Below, piece by piece: positions 34,560 through 43,338 of a stretch of DNA of 64,000 nt (positions are counted from its first letter, which is position 1; the number at the start of each line of letters is the position of its first letter). A program made the position numbers and the translations under genes. The notes beneath the pieces were generated by a model. The model saw only the letters and a program-made list of their open reading frames with translations. It made no database searches and was not told the origin of the DNA. Source of the DNA: UBA4782 sp034429195 (GTDB lineage Bacteria > Chloroflexota > Anaerolineae > Anaerolineales > Anaerolineaceae); contig DAOUGQ010000018.1 of NCBI GenBank assembly GCA_034429195.1, positions 310,001 through 374,000 of the forward strand. The letters run 5' to 3'.

Positions 34560-35547
34560 ACCAGCAGCTCTCTATTTACAAGATGCACATGATCTACGTG
34601 ATGGGTTAGATTATGTTCGTTACGCAGAGGAAAAAGGCTTTGATTCTATATGGCAGGCTGAAAGCCGTTTGGTTCGTGATGCCATCGTTCCCATGGCAGC
34701 TTATGCTGCTGTTACAAATAGGATAAAAATTGGCTCTGGTGTTATTAACAACTGGACTAGAAATATTGGGCTACTGGCAGCTACATTCCTTACATTAGAT
34801 GACCTGGCTCCAAATCGTATTATCTGTGGAATTGGTGCCTGGTGGGATCCACTTGCAAGGAATGTTGGAATTATTCGTTCAAAACCTCTTACAGCCATGA
34901 AAGAGACAGTCACGGTACTTCGACGATTATTGAATATGGAACGTGTAACATTCCATGGAGAATTCATCAATGTAGAAGGGATTGAGCTTGATGTAGTGCA
35001 TGGTAGAAAAGAACCTCGTCATGTACCGATCTATATTGGAGCTACGGGCGATCAGATGATGGAATTGACTGGAGAATTGTGTGACGGTGTTGTACTAAAT
35101 TACTGTGTGTCACCAGAATATAACACCAAGGCTCTGGAATTGTTGGATAAAGGCGCAAAAAAATCTGGCAGAAGAGTTGAGGATATTGATCGCCCTCAAT
35201 TGGTGGTCTGTTCTGTTGATTATGACCATGACAAAGCTATTGATACTACACGAGAATTGCTCACCCAATATCTTGCACAACAACCACATATCGCAAAAGC
35301 TTCTGGCGTTTCAATGGACGTGGTTGAAAAAATCCAATCGATTTTGGGTTGGCCTGCAACCCATGAGCAAATCCAGAAAGCAAAACATCTAGTACCAGAA
35401 GAACTGATAAACAGAATCACTGCATCTGGAACACCTGATGAGGCGAGAGCGAAAGTCGAGGAATATCGAAAGCATGGTTGTACACTGCCCATTCTGTACC
35501 CCGTTGGTGGTGATGTAAAATTGTTGATTGATACATTTCGCGCTTAG
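34552..35547 (+). CDS. LLM-class (luciferase-like) probable F420-dependent oxidoreductase
   Basis: 331 residues, bacterial-luciferase-like TIM barrel. Visible family blocks are YAEEKGFDSIWQAESRLVRD, NRIKIGSGVINNWTRN, RIICGIGAWWDPLARN and VPIYIGATGDQMMEL, resembling F420-dependent methylenetetrahydromethanopterin reductase and related enzymes. Members use either FMN or F420. The translational coupling to cofC and the presence of cofD, cofE and npdG strongly favour F420. It would reduce or oxidise the pathway's heterocycle or a carrier-bound C1 unit; the substrate is unknown. Confidence 0.88.
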   Translation: MNKPAALYLQDAHDLRDGLDYVRYAEEKGFDSIWQAESRLVRDAIVPMAAYAAVTNRIKIGSGVINNWTRNIGLLAATFLTLDDLAPNRIICGIGAWWDPLARNVGIIRSKPLTAMKETVTVLRRLLNMERVTFHGEFINVEGIELDVVHGRKEPRHVPIYIGATGDQMMELTGELCDGVVLNYCVSPEYNTKALELLDKGAKKSGRRVEDIDRPQLVVCSVDYDHDKAIDTTRELLTQYLAQQPHIAKASGVSMDVVEKIQSILGWPATHEQIQKAKHLVPEELINRITASGTPDEARAKVEEYRKHGCTLPILYPVGGDVKLLIDTFRA

Positions 35548-35564
35548 TGATACAGGAGGATCTT

Positions 35565-36320
35565 ATGATCATTGAGTATCAGCGTCCAGGATCGATGGAT
35601 GAAGCGATCAAGTTGCTTGGTCGGAAGAATCCAACAACTCTTCCCTTAGGAGGAGGTACTGTTATTAGCACAAAACAAAAACTGGAAGACTTTGCTGTGG
35701 TCGATATTCAGAATCTTGGATTAAACAAAATTGATTTCGATGAAAATTTGATCATTATTGGCTCAGCTTGCAGTTTGCAATCACTGATTGATGACAAGCA
35801 AATTGACCCTACATTGAAAAAAGCGATAAATAGAGAAGTCAGTTATAACATGCGAAATATGGCAACGATTGGCGGGACAATAATCGCAGCTGATGGATGT
35901 TCTCCATTGCTGACTGCGTTATCTGCAATAGATGCAAAAACTATATGGCAACCTGAAAGTACAGAGATTTTGCTGGGTGAATGGCTACCATTACGGGAAA
36001 ACATGAAACCGGGGTTATTACTTGAGAAAATTCAGTTCAACAATCAGGTGAAACTAGAAATTAAATCGCTAGGGCGTAGCCCAAGAGATTATCCAATGGC
36101 TACGATAGCGATTGCTCAATGGAAGAATGGACGAGTGCGCATAGTGATAGGTGCGAATCGAGAAGGCTATCCTATTTTAGCAATGGATGGTACTGGTGTT
36201 CAAGGAGCTTATGAGGCGGTTAAACAAATTTGTAAAACTGCCCTGGTTGGTCATACACATGAAACATATTTTACAACTGTATTGCCTGAATTGGCTCGTC
36301 AGATGACTCAGGCGCTGTGA
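35565..36320 (+). CDS. Molybdenum hydroxylase FAD-binding subunit (hydroxylase 2)
   Basis: About 251 residues, shorter than the FAD subunit of hydroxylase 1. FAD motifs are TTLPLGGGTVISTKQK near residue 30 and MRNMATIGGTIIAADGCSP near 105. The C-terminal flavoprotein domain is abbreviated. I use the ATG at 35565 because CAGGAGG stands seven bases before it; a reading from 35547 would start at the previous gene's last base without a ribosome site. It is followed after 22 bases by the large subunit of hydroxylase 2. Confidence 0.88.
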   Translation: MIIEYQRPGSMDEAIKLLGRKNPTTLPLGGGTVISTKQKLEDFAVVDIQNLGLNKIDFDENLIIIGSACSLQSLIDDKQIDPTLKKAINREVSYNMRNMATIGGTIIAADGCSPLLTALSAIDAKTIWQPESTEILLGEWLPLRENMKPGLLLEKIQFNNQVKLEIKSLGRSPRDYPMATIAIAQWKNGRVRIVIGANREGYPILAMDGTGVQGAYEAVKQICKTALVGHTHETYFTTVLPELARQMTQAL

Positions 36321-36342
36321 GCCCGCTGATGGAGGAGAAATA

Positions 36343-39342
36343 ATGGATATTATTTTTACCCTGAATGGAAAACAGGTTCAATGGAAGATTTCTGCAAGTG
36401 ATACATTATTAACCGTTCTTCGAAGTCAAGGATATTTCAGCGTAAAATTTGGAGGTTGTGAGAAAGGTGAATGTGGCGCTTGCACTGTCCTTTTAGATGG
36501 GAAACCAGTAAATTCTTGCTCTATGCTGGCAGCACAGGTTGATGGACATAAGGTTGAAACTATCGAGAGTCTGGGTGAACATCCTATTAAAGGATGGGCA
36601 ATGTCAAAAGGTTTGCATCCAATTCAACAGGCTTTCATCGAAACAGGTGCGGTTCAATGTGGCTACTGCACGCCGGCATTTATACTTGCTGCAAAAGCAT
36701 TATTAGATAAAGAACCCAATCCCACAGAGGAAATGGTAAAAGAAGCAATTTCGGGTGTTCTCTGCCGCTGTACCGGGTATATTAAACCAGTACAGGCAGT
36801 ATTGCGGGCAGCAGCCATTTTGCGCGGTGAAACAGTGGAGCCTATCAATCCTGAGGGGTTAGAAGTACCACCAGAATGGATGATGCCAATAGAAAGCACT
36901 CTATCGCCAGAAGAACCGTACAGTGATGAAATCTCATCAGTGCAAACAAGGGTCCTCCCTAAAATTTGGGTCTCTCCTGAAACATCACCTCATGCAACAG
37001 TAGGGAAACCTGAACAGAAACTCGACGCAGCAAAACTTGCTCAGGGAAAACCATCATTTACTGATGATATTGAACATAGAGGAATGCTCTATGCTAAAGT
37101 ATTACACTCACCGGTTGCGCATGCCAGAATAAAAAATATTGATACTTCAAAAGCGAAAGCATTACCAGGTGTAGCCGCAGTACTTACCTGGAAAGATCTT
37201 CCACGCGTGGCATATTCAACAGCAGGTCAATCTGATCCACTGCCAGGCCCATTGGATACTTTTTCTTTAGATAATAAAGTAAGGTTTGTGGGTGACCGGG
37301 TTGCTTTTGTAGCTGCCGAAAGTGAAGAAATAGCCACAAAAGCATTGGGTTTGATTGATGTAGAATACGAAGAGCTTCCATTATTATTGGATCCACGTCA
37401 ATCTATGCAAGAAGGGGCTCCAATCATTCATGATGAACACGATTATGTGAATTTTGCGGACTCCGATCCAAATCATAACATTGCAGCAAAGATTAGAATT
37501 GATATAGGCAATGTCGAACAAGGATTCAAAGAAGCAGACAGGATCTTTGAAGCTGATTATGAGGTGCCCAAGGTACAGCAAGCTCATATTGAACCTCATA
37601 TTGTTATCACTCACTGGGATGAAGATGATAGATTGGTCATTCGCACCAGTACTCAGGTACCATTCCATGTAAGAAGGATCCTTTCACCTGTTTTGAAATT
37701 ACCAATGAAGCGCATCAGGGTGATCAAACCGCGCATTGGTGGGGGATTTGGTGGTAAGCAGGAAGTTTTGATCGAGGATGTGGCTGCCCATTTAACTATT
37801 GCAACCGGTCGGCCTGTGCGATATGAATACACTCGAGAAGAAGAATTCACATCAGCCCGGTCACGCCATCCGATGAAATTCCATATGAAGACAGGCGTAA
37901 AGAATGATGGAACGATCACCGCCAATGAGATGTACTGTCTTTCAGATACAGGAGCCTATGGCTGCCACGCGCTAACGGTTACCGGAAACACAGGCAACAA
38001 AGCTATGGCTATCTACCCTGGGGATGGAAAGTATAGAAAAAACCCAAATATACGGTTTTATGCGGATATCGTTTATACCAATACATCGCCAACGGGTGCT
38101 TTTCGTGGGTATGGAGGACCTCAAGGGTTCTGGGCGGTTGAGCGCCATATGGAAAAAATCGCTCATGAACTAAAGTTGGATCCAATTGATTTTCGTTTGA
38201 AAAATAGTATACGATCTGGTGAATTGCAACCATTCAGCACTGCCTGGAGTGAAGGTCGAGAACCAGTACCAGAGATCATTCAAACTGTGGGTTTGGAAGA
38301 ATGTGTCAAATTAGGAAGAAAAGAAATTGGATGGGATGAAAAATATGCAAATGACGCCTGGCATACAATTCCTGGAAAACCCCATCTTCGGAAAGGAATT
38401 GGTATAGCCCTGGCGATGCATGGTTCAGCTATTCCATACCTGGATATGGGCGGGGCTAGCATCAAAATGAATGAAGATGGGTCATTTAATCTTCTTGTAG
38501 GTGCTACTGATTTAGGCACCGGTTCAGATACTGTTTTGGCTCAAATGGCAGCAGAAGTATTGGGTGTCAAACTGGAAGATATGATCGTTTATTCATCCGA
38601 TACAGACCTGACTCCATTTGATAAAGGCGCATATGCATCAAGCACCACTTACATTTCTGGAACAGCCGCAGTATTAGCTGCTCAAAAAGCTGCTGATAGG
38701 GTCAAAGAGAGGGCGGCAGTATTGATTAATAAGAAAAGTGGCTCGAATTTCAACGCTGCAGATATCAAACTGGCAGATCGTAAAGCATTTTCCCCTGATG
38801 GGCAGTTTGTAAGTATGAGCGAGATTGGTTATTCAACCATTCATCATTTTGATCAAGAGCAAATCATGGGTGTGGCTTCTTATGTGTCACCGGTTTCTCC
38901 ACCACCATTTGCAGCTCAATTTGCTGAAATCACATTAGATATCATCACTGGGGAAGTCACAGTGGATAAATTGTTAATGGCAGTGGATGCGGGTGTGATC
39001 ATTAATCCACTTACTGCTTCTGGTCAAATCGAAGGTGGAATGTCTCAGGCATTGGGATATGCGGTTAGCGAAGAAATGACATATGATAAAAATGGGAAAC
39101 CAAATGAAACAAACCTGATCGATTATCATATTTTCCGTGCCAATGAAATGCCAGAACTGACAACAATTTTCATTCAAACTTATGAACCATCTCATCCGTT
39201 TGGAGCTAAAGCAGTAGCTGAGATTCCTCTGGATGGTGTTGCACCCGCAGTAGCAAATGCCATTTATAATGCCTGTGGAGCATCACTTTCGCAAAATCCT
39301 GCCACACCTGAAAGAGTATGGAACGCAATACAATTATTGTAA
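36343..39342 (+). CDS. Molybdenum hydroxylase 2: fused 2Fe-2S and molybdopterin subunit
   Basis: 999 residues. The first 2Fe-2S site is Cys39, 44, 47 and 59 (GGCEKGECGACTV); the second is QCGYC and CRCTGY near 107-145. A Pro/Glu-rich linker (about 165-225) leads to the Mo domain with GGGFGGKQEV, GAFRGYGGPQGFWAVE, GTGSDTVLAQ and FGAKAVAEIPL. The catalytic Glu is kept, but the usual G-x-G-E loop reads A-V-A-E, which may alter the pocket. It is about 60 residues longer than hydroxylase 1. The substrate is unknown. GGAGG lies 7 bases before the ATG. Pyrophosphatase and xdhC genes follow. Confidence 0.92.
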   Translation: MDIIFTLNGKQVQWKISASDTLLTVLRSQGYFSVKFGGCEKGECGACTVLLDGKPVNSCSMLAAQVDGHKVETIESLGEHPIKGWAMSKGLHPIQQAFIETGAVQCGYCTPAFILAAKALLDKEPNPTEEMVKEAISGVLCRCTGYIKPVQAVLRAAAILRGETVEPINPEGLEVPPEWMMPIESTLSPEEPYSDEISSVQTRVLPKIWVSPETSPHATVGKPEQKLDAAKLAQGKPSFTDDIEHRGMLYAKVLHSPVAHARIKNIDTSKAKALPGVAAVLTWKDLPRVAYSTAGQSDPLPGPLDTFSLDNKVRFVGDRVAFVAAESEEIATKALGLIDVEYEELPLLLDPRQSMQEGAPIIHDEHDYVNFADSDPNHNIAAKIRIDIGNVEQGFKEADRIFEADYEVPKVQQAHIEPHIVITHWDEDDRLVIRTSTQVPFHVRRILSPVLKLPMKRIRVIKPRIGGGFGGKQEVLIEDVAAHLTIATGRPVRYEYTREEEFTSARSRHPMKFHMKTGVKNDGTITANEMYCLSDTGAYGCHALTVTGNTGNKAMAIYPGDGKYRKNPNIRFYADIVYTNTSPTGAFRGYGGPQGFWAVERHMEKIAHELKLDPIDFRLKNSIRSGELQPFSTAWSEGREPVPEIIQTVGLEECVKLGRKEIGWDEKYANDAWHTIPGKPHLRKGIGIALAMHGSAIPYLDMGGASIKMNEDGSFNLLVGATDLGTGSDTVLAQMAAEVLGVKLEDMIVYSSDTDLTPFDKGAYASSTTYISGTAAVLAAQKAADRVKERAAVLINKKSGSNFNAADIKLADRKAFSPDGQFVSMSEIGYSTIHHFDQEQIMGVASYVSPVSPPPFAAQFAEITLDIITGEVTVDKLLMAVDAGVIINPLTASGQIEGGMSQALGYAVSEEMTYDKNGKPNETNLIDYHIFRANEMPELTTIFIQTYEPSHPFGAKAVAEIPLDGVAPAVANAIYNACGASLSQNPATPERVWNAIQLL

Positions 39343-39362
39343 GAGTTTGAAAGATTTATAAA

Positions 39363-40706
39363 ATGACATCCGCTTTTGTTATAGGACATGTAAATCCTGA
39401 TACAGACTCAATAGCTTCTGCTATAGGGTATGCATGGTTACTACGTGAACGCGATGGTATGGAGATTTCTGCTGGAAGAGCAGGTCCTATCAATATACAA
39501 ACAAGTTGGGTTCTAAAGCGGTTAAATTTAGATAGCCCAACTTTACTAACGGATGCATCACCTCGTTTTGAATCTGTTACCAGACGGTACGATACCACAA
39601 CACCAAATGAACCATTACGTGATGCCTGGGAGATTGCCAGTAAAACAGGTGGTATTGCACCCGTTTTAGATGAAAACCGGAAACCTTATGGATTGATCAA
39701 TGGGAAGAGTTTGTTTGATTTTCTCAATCGTCTTGTAGGACCCAATCCACAAAACACTGGTGTTCAAATTTCTGATATGATGGATTATCCGTGTAAGGAA
39801 GCTGCTGATGTCAATGTGGCTCAATTTAATGGATCAACAAGGATAAAAGATGTTATTCATCGAGTATTGAGGGTTGAAGGTGATGAATTCTGGGTTGTTG
39901 ATGAAAAAGGGCTTTATCAGGGCATCTGTAAGCAACGTGATTTGCTCAATCCTCCGAGATTGAAATTGATTCTGGTGGATCATAATGAACCTTCTCAGGC
40001 AATAGCTTCTCTAGAAGAAGCTGAGATCCTTGAAATATTAGATCATCACCGGCTTGGAAATCCTTCTACAAGAATACCAATACGTTTTACTGTGGACATT
40101 GTTGGGAGTACCAGTACTCTTGTTTCAGAGAAAATGGCTGATGCAGGATTGAGCGCACCACCAGCTATTGCGGGAGTTATGTTGGCTGGATTATTATCCG
40201 ATACATTGGTATTAAAATCTCCAACAACTACTGAGCGTGACAGGAAAGCAGCAGAGAGATTGTCGCGATGGGCTTTTACAACTGATAGCCCTCTATATGG
40301 TGAAACATTGCAGTCCTACGGAAAGCAAGTATTATCAGCTGGCTCTGGCATTACTGTTCGTTCACCAGAAGAGATTGTAAGTAATGACTTAAAAGTCTAT
40401 ACTGATGGTGGATATAAATTTGCTATTGCCCAGGTTGAAGTTTCGGACCTTTATGAATTTTCAACGCATACAGAAGAATTTCGGGATGCTCTAATAGCAT
40501 TAAGGGATAGCAAAGCTCTTGATTTCGCAATGTTAATGGTAACTGATGTAGTGCGCGGTTCCAGCAGGATATTGATCGTTCAACCTACTGCAGTGCTTGA
40601 TGATCTTCCATATGCTGTACAAGCAGATGGGACATTCCTTGCAGAAGGTGTCGTATCCAGAAAAAAGCAGCTTCTGCCAGCAGTATTGGGCTTATTGGAG
40701 GCATAG
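39363..40706 (+). CDS. ppaC: CBS-domain family II (DHH) inorganic pyrophosphatase
   Basis: 447 residues. The N-terminal DHH motif is IGHVNPDTDSIASAIGY, typical of manganese-dependent pyrophosphatases, and the second half has LILVDHNE and EILDHHRLG. Between them (about 70-190) is an insert with two CBS-like segments (GIAPVLDENRKPYGLINGKS and FWVVDEKGLYQGICKQ), as in adenine-nucleotide-regulated CBS pyrophosphatases. A DHHA2 domain ends the protein. It hydrolyses pyrophosphate, which CofC and the two MocA-like nucleotidyltransferases of the same cluster release. The xdhC gene starts on the base after its stop. Confidence 0.9.
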   Translation: MTSAFVIGHVNPDTDSIASAIGYAWLLRERDGMEISAGRAGPINIQTSWVLKRLNLDSPTLLTDASPRFESVTRRYDTTTPNEPLRDAWEIASKTGGIAPVLDENRKPYGLINGKSLFDFLNRLVGPNPQNTGVQISDMMDYPCKEAADVNVAQFNGSTRIKDVIHRVLRVEGDEFWVVDEKGLYQGICKQRDLLNPPRLKLILVDHNEPSQAIASLEEAEILEILDHHRLGNPSTRIPIRFTVDIVGSTSTLVSEKMADAGLSAPPAIAGVMLAGLLSDTLVLKSPTTTERDRKAAERLSRWAFTTDSPLYGETLQSYGKQVLSAGSGITVRSPEEIVSNDLKVYTDGGYKFAIAQVEVSDLYEFSTHTEEFRDALIALRDSKALDFAMLMVTDVVRGSSRILIVQPTAVLDDLPYAVQADGTFLAEGVVSRKKQLLPAVLGLLEA

Positions 40707-41513
40707 ATGCGTTCATTGTATCAAGATATCGTAGAGCTTGAAGAATCTGGTAAAGCAGGCGCACTATGCACTGTGATCAAAGCTTCTGGTTCGACTCCTC
40801 GACATGAAGGCAGTAAATTACTGTATTATGCAGATGGCAGAATGAAAGGTTCAGTTGGCGGTGGTGAAGTAGAGAACAGGGTGATAGAAGAAGCTAAAGC
40901 AGCTATACAAGATGGAAAGATCAGGGTCCTGCATTACAACATGGTCGATCCATTGCGTGGAGATCCAGGGATCTGTGGAGGTCAATTGGATATATACATT
41001 GAACCGATAATTCCTAAGCCAACCTTGCTCATTGTGGGAGGGGGACATGTAGGAAAAGCATTGGCGCACCTGGCAAAATGGTTGGGTTTTCGGATCGTGA
41101 TTTCTGATGATAGAGTAGAATTTTGCACACCCGAATTTCAACCTGATGGCGAAATCTTTCTTCCTGTTCCTATGAGTGATATTAGTGAGAAATTTCCCAT
41201 TGACCGATTCACATATATTGTTCTGACCACTCGAGGATCGGATGTAGATGTTGAAGGACTTCCAACCCTTTTGGAATCAAAACCCGCATATATTGGAGGA
41301 ATTGGTTCTAAAAGGCGTTGGGCAGTCACCAGAAAGCAATTATTAGAAAAAGGGGTATCGGCAGATAAGATCGACCAGGTGCATTCACCGATCGGGCTTG
41401 AGCTGCAAGCTGAAACACCAGAAGAAATAGCGGTAAGCATCATGGCAGAGATACTCATGTTGCGTAATGGTGGAACTGGAAAGAAAATGAACGAACTTAA
41501 GTCGGAGGATTGA
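40707..41513 (+). CDS. xdhC: XdhC/CoxI family molybdenum cofactor maturation protein
   Basis: 268 residues. The N-terminal XdhC_CoxI domain has IKASGSTPRHEGSKLLYYA and GSVGGGEVENRVIEEA; the C-terminal Rossmann domain has TLLIVGGGHVGKALAHLAKW and LTTRGSDVDVEG with YIGGIGSKRRW. XdhC proteins bind molybdenum cofactor, assist sulfuration of the Mo centre and insert it into the hydroxylase. One XdhC for three hydroxylases suggests it is shared. It begins on the base after the pyrophosphatase stop and ends in GGAGGATTG, which supplies the ribosome site of the next gene. Confidence 0.95.
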   Translation: MRSLYQDIVELEESGKAGALCTVIKASGSTPRHEGSKLLYYADGRMKGSVGGGEVENRVIEEAKAAIQDGKIRVLHYNMVDPLRGDPGICGGQLDIYIEPIIPKPTLLIVGGGHVGKALAHLAKWLGFRIVISDDRVEFCTPEFQPDGEIFLPVPMSDISEKFPIDRFTYIVLTTRGSDVDVEGLPTLLESKPAYIGGIGSKRRWAVTRKQLLEKGVSADKIDQVHSPIGLELQAETPEEIAVSIMAEILMLRNGGTGKKMNELKSED

Positions 41514-41515
41514 AT

Positions 41516-42928
41516 ATGTGGGAGAAGTACATCAATGCTGCAAGTGTCGATGATGTATTACCAGTTCTAAAACAATATAAAAGCAAAGCACGAATTATTG
41601 CTGGTGGGACTGATCTGATGCTTGAAATGGAAAGCGGAATAAAAACGGGTATTGATGTTCTCGTTGATATCAGTCGTTTGCCCAATTCTAACCTGATTAC
41701 ATTAGATGAAGATGGAATTATTCATCTCGGGGTTAACGTTACCCACAATGATTGTGTAGGTTCCAAGATTATACGAGAGCATGGTTTACCCCTGGCTCTT
41801 GCCTGCTGGCAGGTAGGATCTCCTCAGATAAGAAATAGAGGGACGGTAGTTGGAAATCTAATTACTGCTTCTCCAGCTAACGATACCATTTCAGCTTTAA
41901 TGGCACTCGATGCTTCAGTCAAACTAAAGAACCTAGATGATGAAAGAATTGTGCCCTTAAAAGAATTTTATCTTGGTGTACGGAAAACAGTAATGCAAGA
42001 TGATGAAATGATGGTTGAAATTCGTTTTCCTGCATTATCTGCTGATGAAAAAGGTATTTACACCAAATATGCGTTGCGAAATGCACAGGCGATTTCACTG
42101 GTGAATGTCTCTATAGTATTGAAGATGGATGGTGATACGATAAAAGATGCTTGTATTACTTTAGGTGCAGTAGCTCCGACCATTATTCATTCAGAATCAG
42201 CAGAAAAATATTTGCAAGGGAAACAACTTGAGGATACAACTATTGAACAAGCAGCAAAACTTAGTGCAATGGATGCAAACCCCATTTCTGATATTAGGGC
42301 TAGCGCTGCCTATCGGAAAAAGATGGTTGAAGTAATCACAAGAAGGTCATTAAAGGCTATTCGTGATGGAAACAATGTAAAGATAATGCCAGCAAAACCA
42401 GTATTGTTACGAAAATTTACACAAAACCATGTTCCAGTGATCCATGAAACGACAATTCATGGCATTCACGATCCCATTAAGCTAACTGTAAATGGTCAGG
42501 AAGTACAATATCAACCACAGAACAGCAAATCTCTTCTCAGATTACTTCGAGAAGATGGATTGCTGACAGGCACGAAAGAAGGATGTGATGAAGGTGAGTG
42601 TGGAGCCTGTACGGTAATCATGGATGATATTGCTGTGTTGAGTTGTATGGTGCCAGCGTACCGTGCTCATGGAACAAAAGTTACTACTGTTGAAGGTCTG
42701 GCAAATAACGAAAAACTGCATCCAGTTCAAGAAGCTTTTATAGAAACGGGGGCAGTGCAATGTGGGTATTGCACACCCGGTTTTCTTATTTCAGCAGCTA
42801 TGCTTCTTGAGGAAAAAGAATCTCCGGATTGTGAAGATGTAAAACAAGCTATAACCGGAAATTTGTGCCGTTGTACAGGGTACTATTCAATTTTACAGGC
42901 AATCGAAAGGGCTTCGATTAGAAAGTAG
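41516..42928 (+). CDS. Molybdenum hydroxylase 3: fused FAD and 2Fe-2S subunit
   Basis: About 470 residues. N-terminal FAD domain: ARIIAGGTDLMLEMES near 27-42 and GSPQIRNRGTVVGNLITA near 98-115. After a short linker near 295-315 comes the 2Fe-2S part with CDEGECGACTV, VLSC, QCGYC and CRCTGY, so all eight cluster cysteines are present. The order FAD then Fe-S differs from hydroxylases 1 and 2, where Fe-S is fused to the Mo domain and FAD is separate. I start at ATG 41516, eight bases after CGGAGG; the TTG at 41510 lies within that stretch. It partners the Mo subunit encoded at 43339. Confidence 0.92.
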   Translation: MWEKYINAASVDDVLPVLKQYKSKARIIAGGTDLMLEMESGIKTGIDVLVDISRLPNSNLITLDEDGIIHLGVNVTHNDCVGSKIIREHGLPLALACWQVGSPQIRNRGTVVGNLITASPANDTISALMALDASVKLKNLDDERIVPLKEFYLGVRKTVMQDDEMMVEIRFPALSADEKGIYTKYALRNAQAISLVNVSIVLKMDGDTIKDACITLGAVAPTIIHSESAEKYLQGKQLEDTTIEQAAKLSAMDANPISDIRASAAYRKKMVEVITRRSLKAIRDGNNVKIMPAKPVLLRKFTQNHVPVIHETTIHGIHDPIKLTVNGQEVQYQPQNSKSLLRLLREDGLLTGTKEGCDEGECGACTVIMDDIAVLSCMVPAYRAHGTKVTTVEGLANNEKLHPVQEAFIETGAVQCGYCTPGFLISAAMLLEEKESPDCEDVKQAITGNLCRCTGYYSILQAIERASIRK

Positions 42929-42933
42929 GGGAG

Positions 42934-43308
42934 ATGCCTACCAAATACACATATATTTCGGATAATGAAGATACCAGAACATTGAAACCGGATGTTCATC
43001 CGATTTGGAATGGGATCGGGTTTGCACTGATCATTCTTACGCCTATTCTTGCATATTATGGGGCAATTGAACTATTGACTTTGAACACAAAATATCAATG
43101 GGTAAGGATACCTCAAGAATTAATGATGTATAAATTGCCCGATCATTTGATTCTTGTGAAAGCAATTCTAATCGTTGCGTTAATATTATTGATTGGTGCC
43201 ATATTTTCAGCGATAACTTTCTTTCTGTACAGTCTGTTTGTACCGACTAGATATGGCCCAATGGATGTGCCGTATTTACGATATCGTGGAAAACAATACA
43301 AACGCTGA
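42934..43308 (+). CDS. Small two-helix membrane protein of the hydroxylase cluster
   Basis: 124 residues, no family recognised. There are two strong hydrophobic segments, about 26-47 (IGFALIILTPILAYYGAIEL) and about 75-98 (LVKAILIVALILLIGAIFSA), with a polar N-terminal tail and a basic C-terminal tail (RYRGKQYKR). GGGGAG lies just before the ATG. It sits exactly between the FAD/Fe-S and Mo subunits of hydroxylase 3, with 5- and 30-base gaps. It could anchor that enzyme to the membrane or link it to a quinone or transporter; this is inference from position only. Confidence 0.75.
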   Translation: MPTKYTYISDNEDTRTLKPDVHPIWNGIGFALIILTPILAYYGAIELLTLNTKYQWVRIPQELMMYKLPDHLILVKAILIVALILLIGAIFSAITFFLYSLFVPTRYGPMDVPYLRYRGKQYKR

Positions 43309-43338
43309 TTTATGTAAAAATGAAAATTCGAGGTATCG

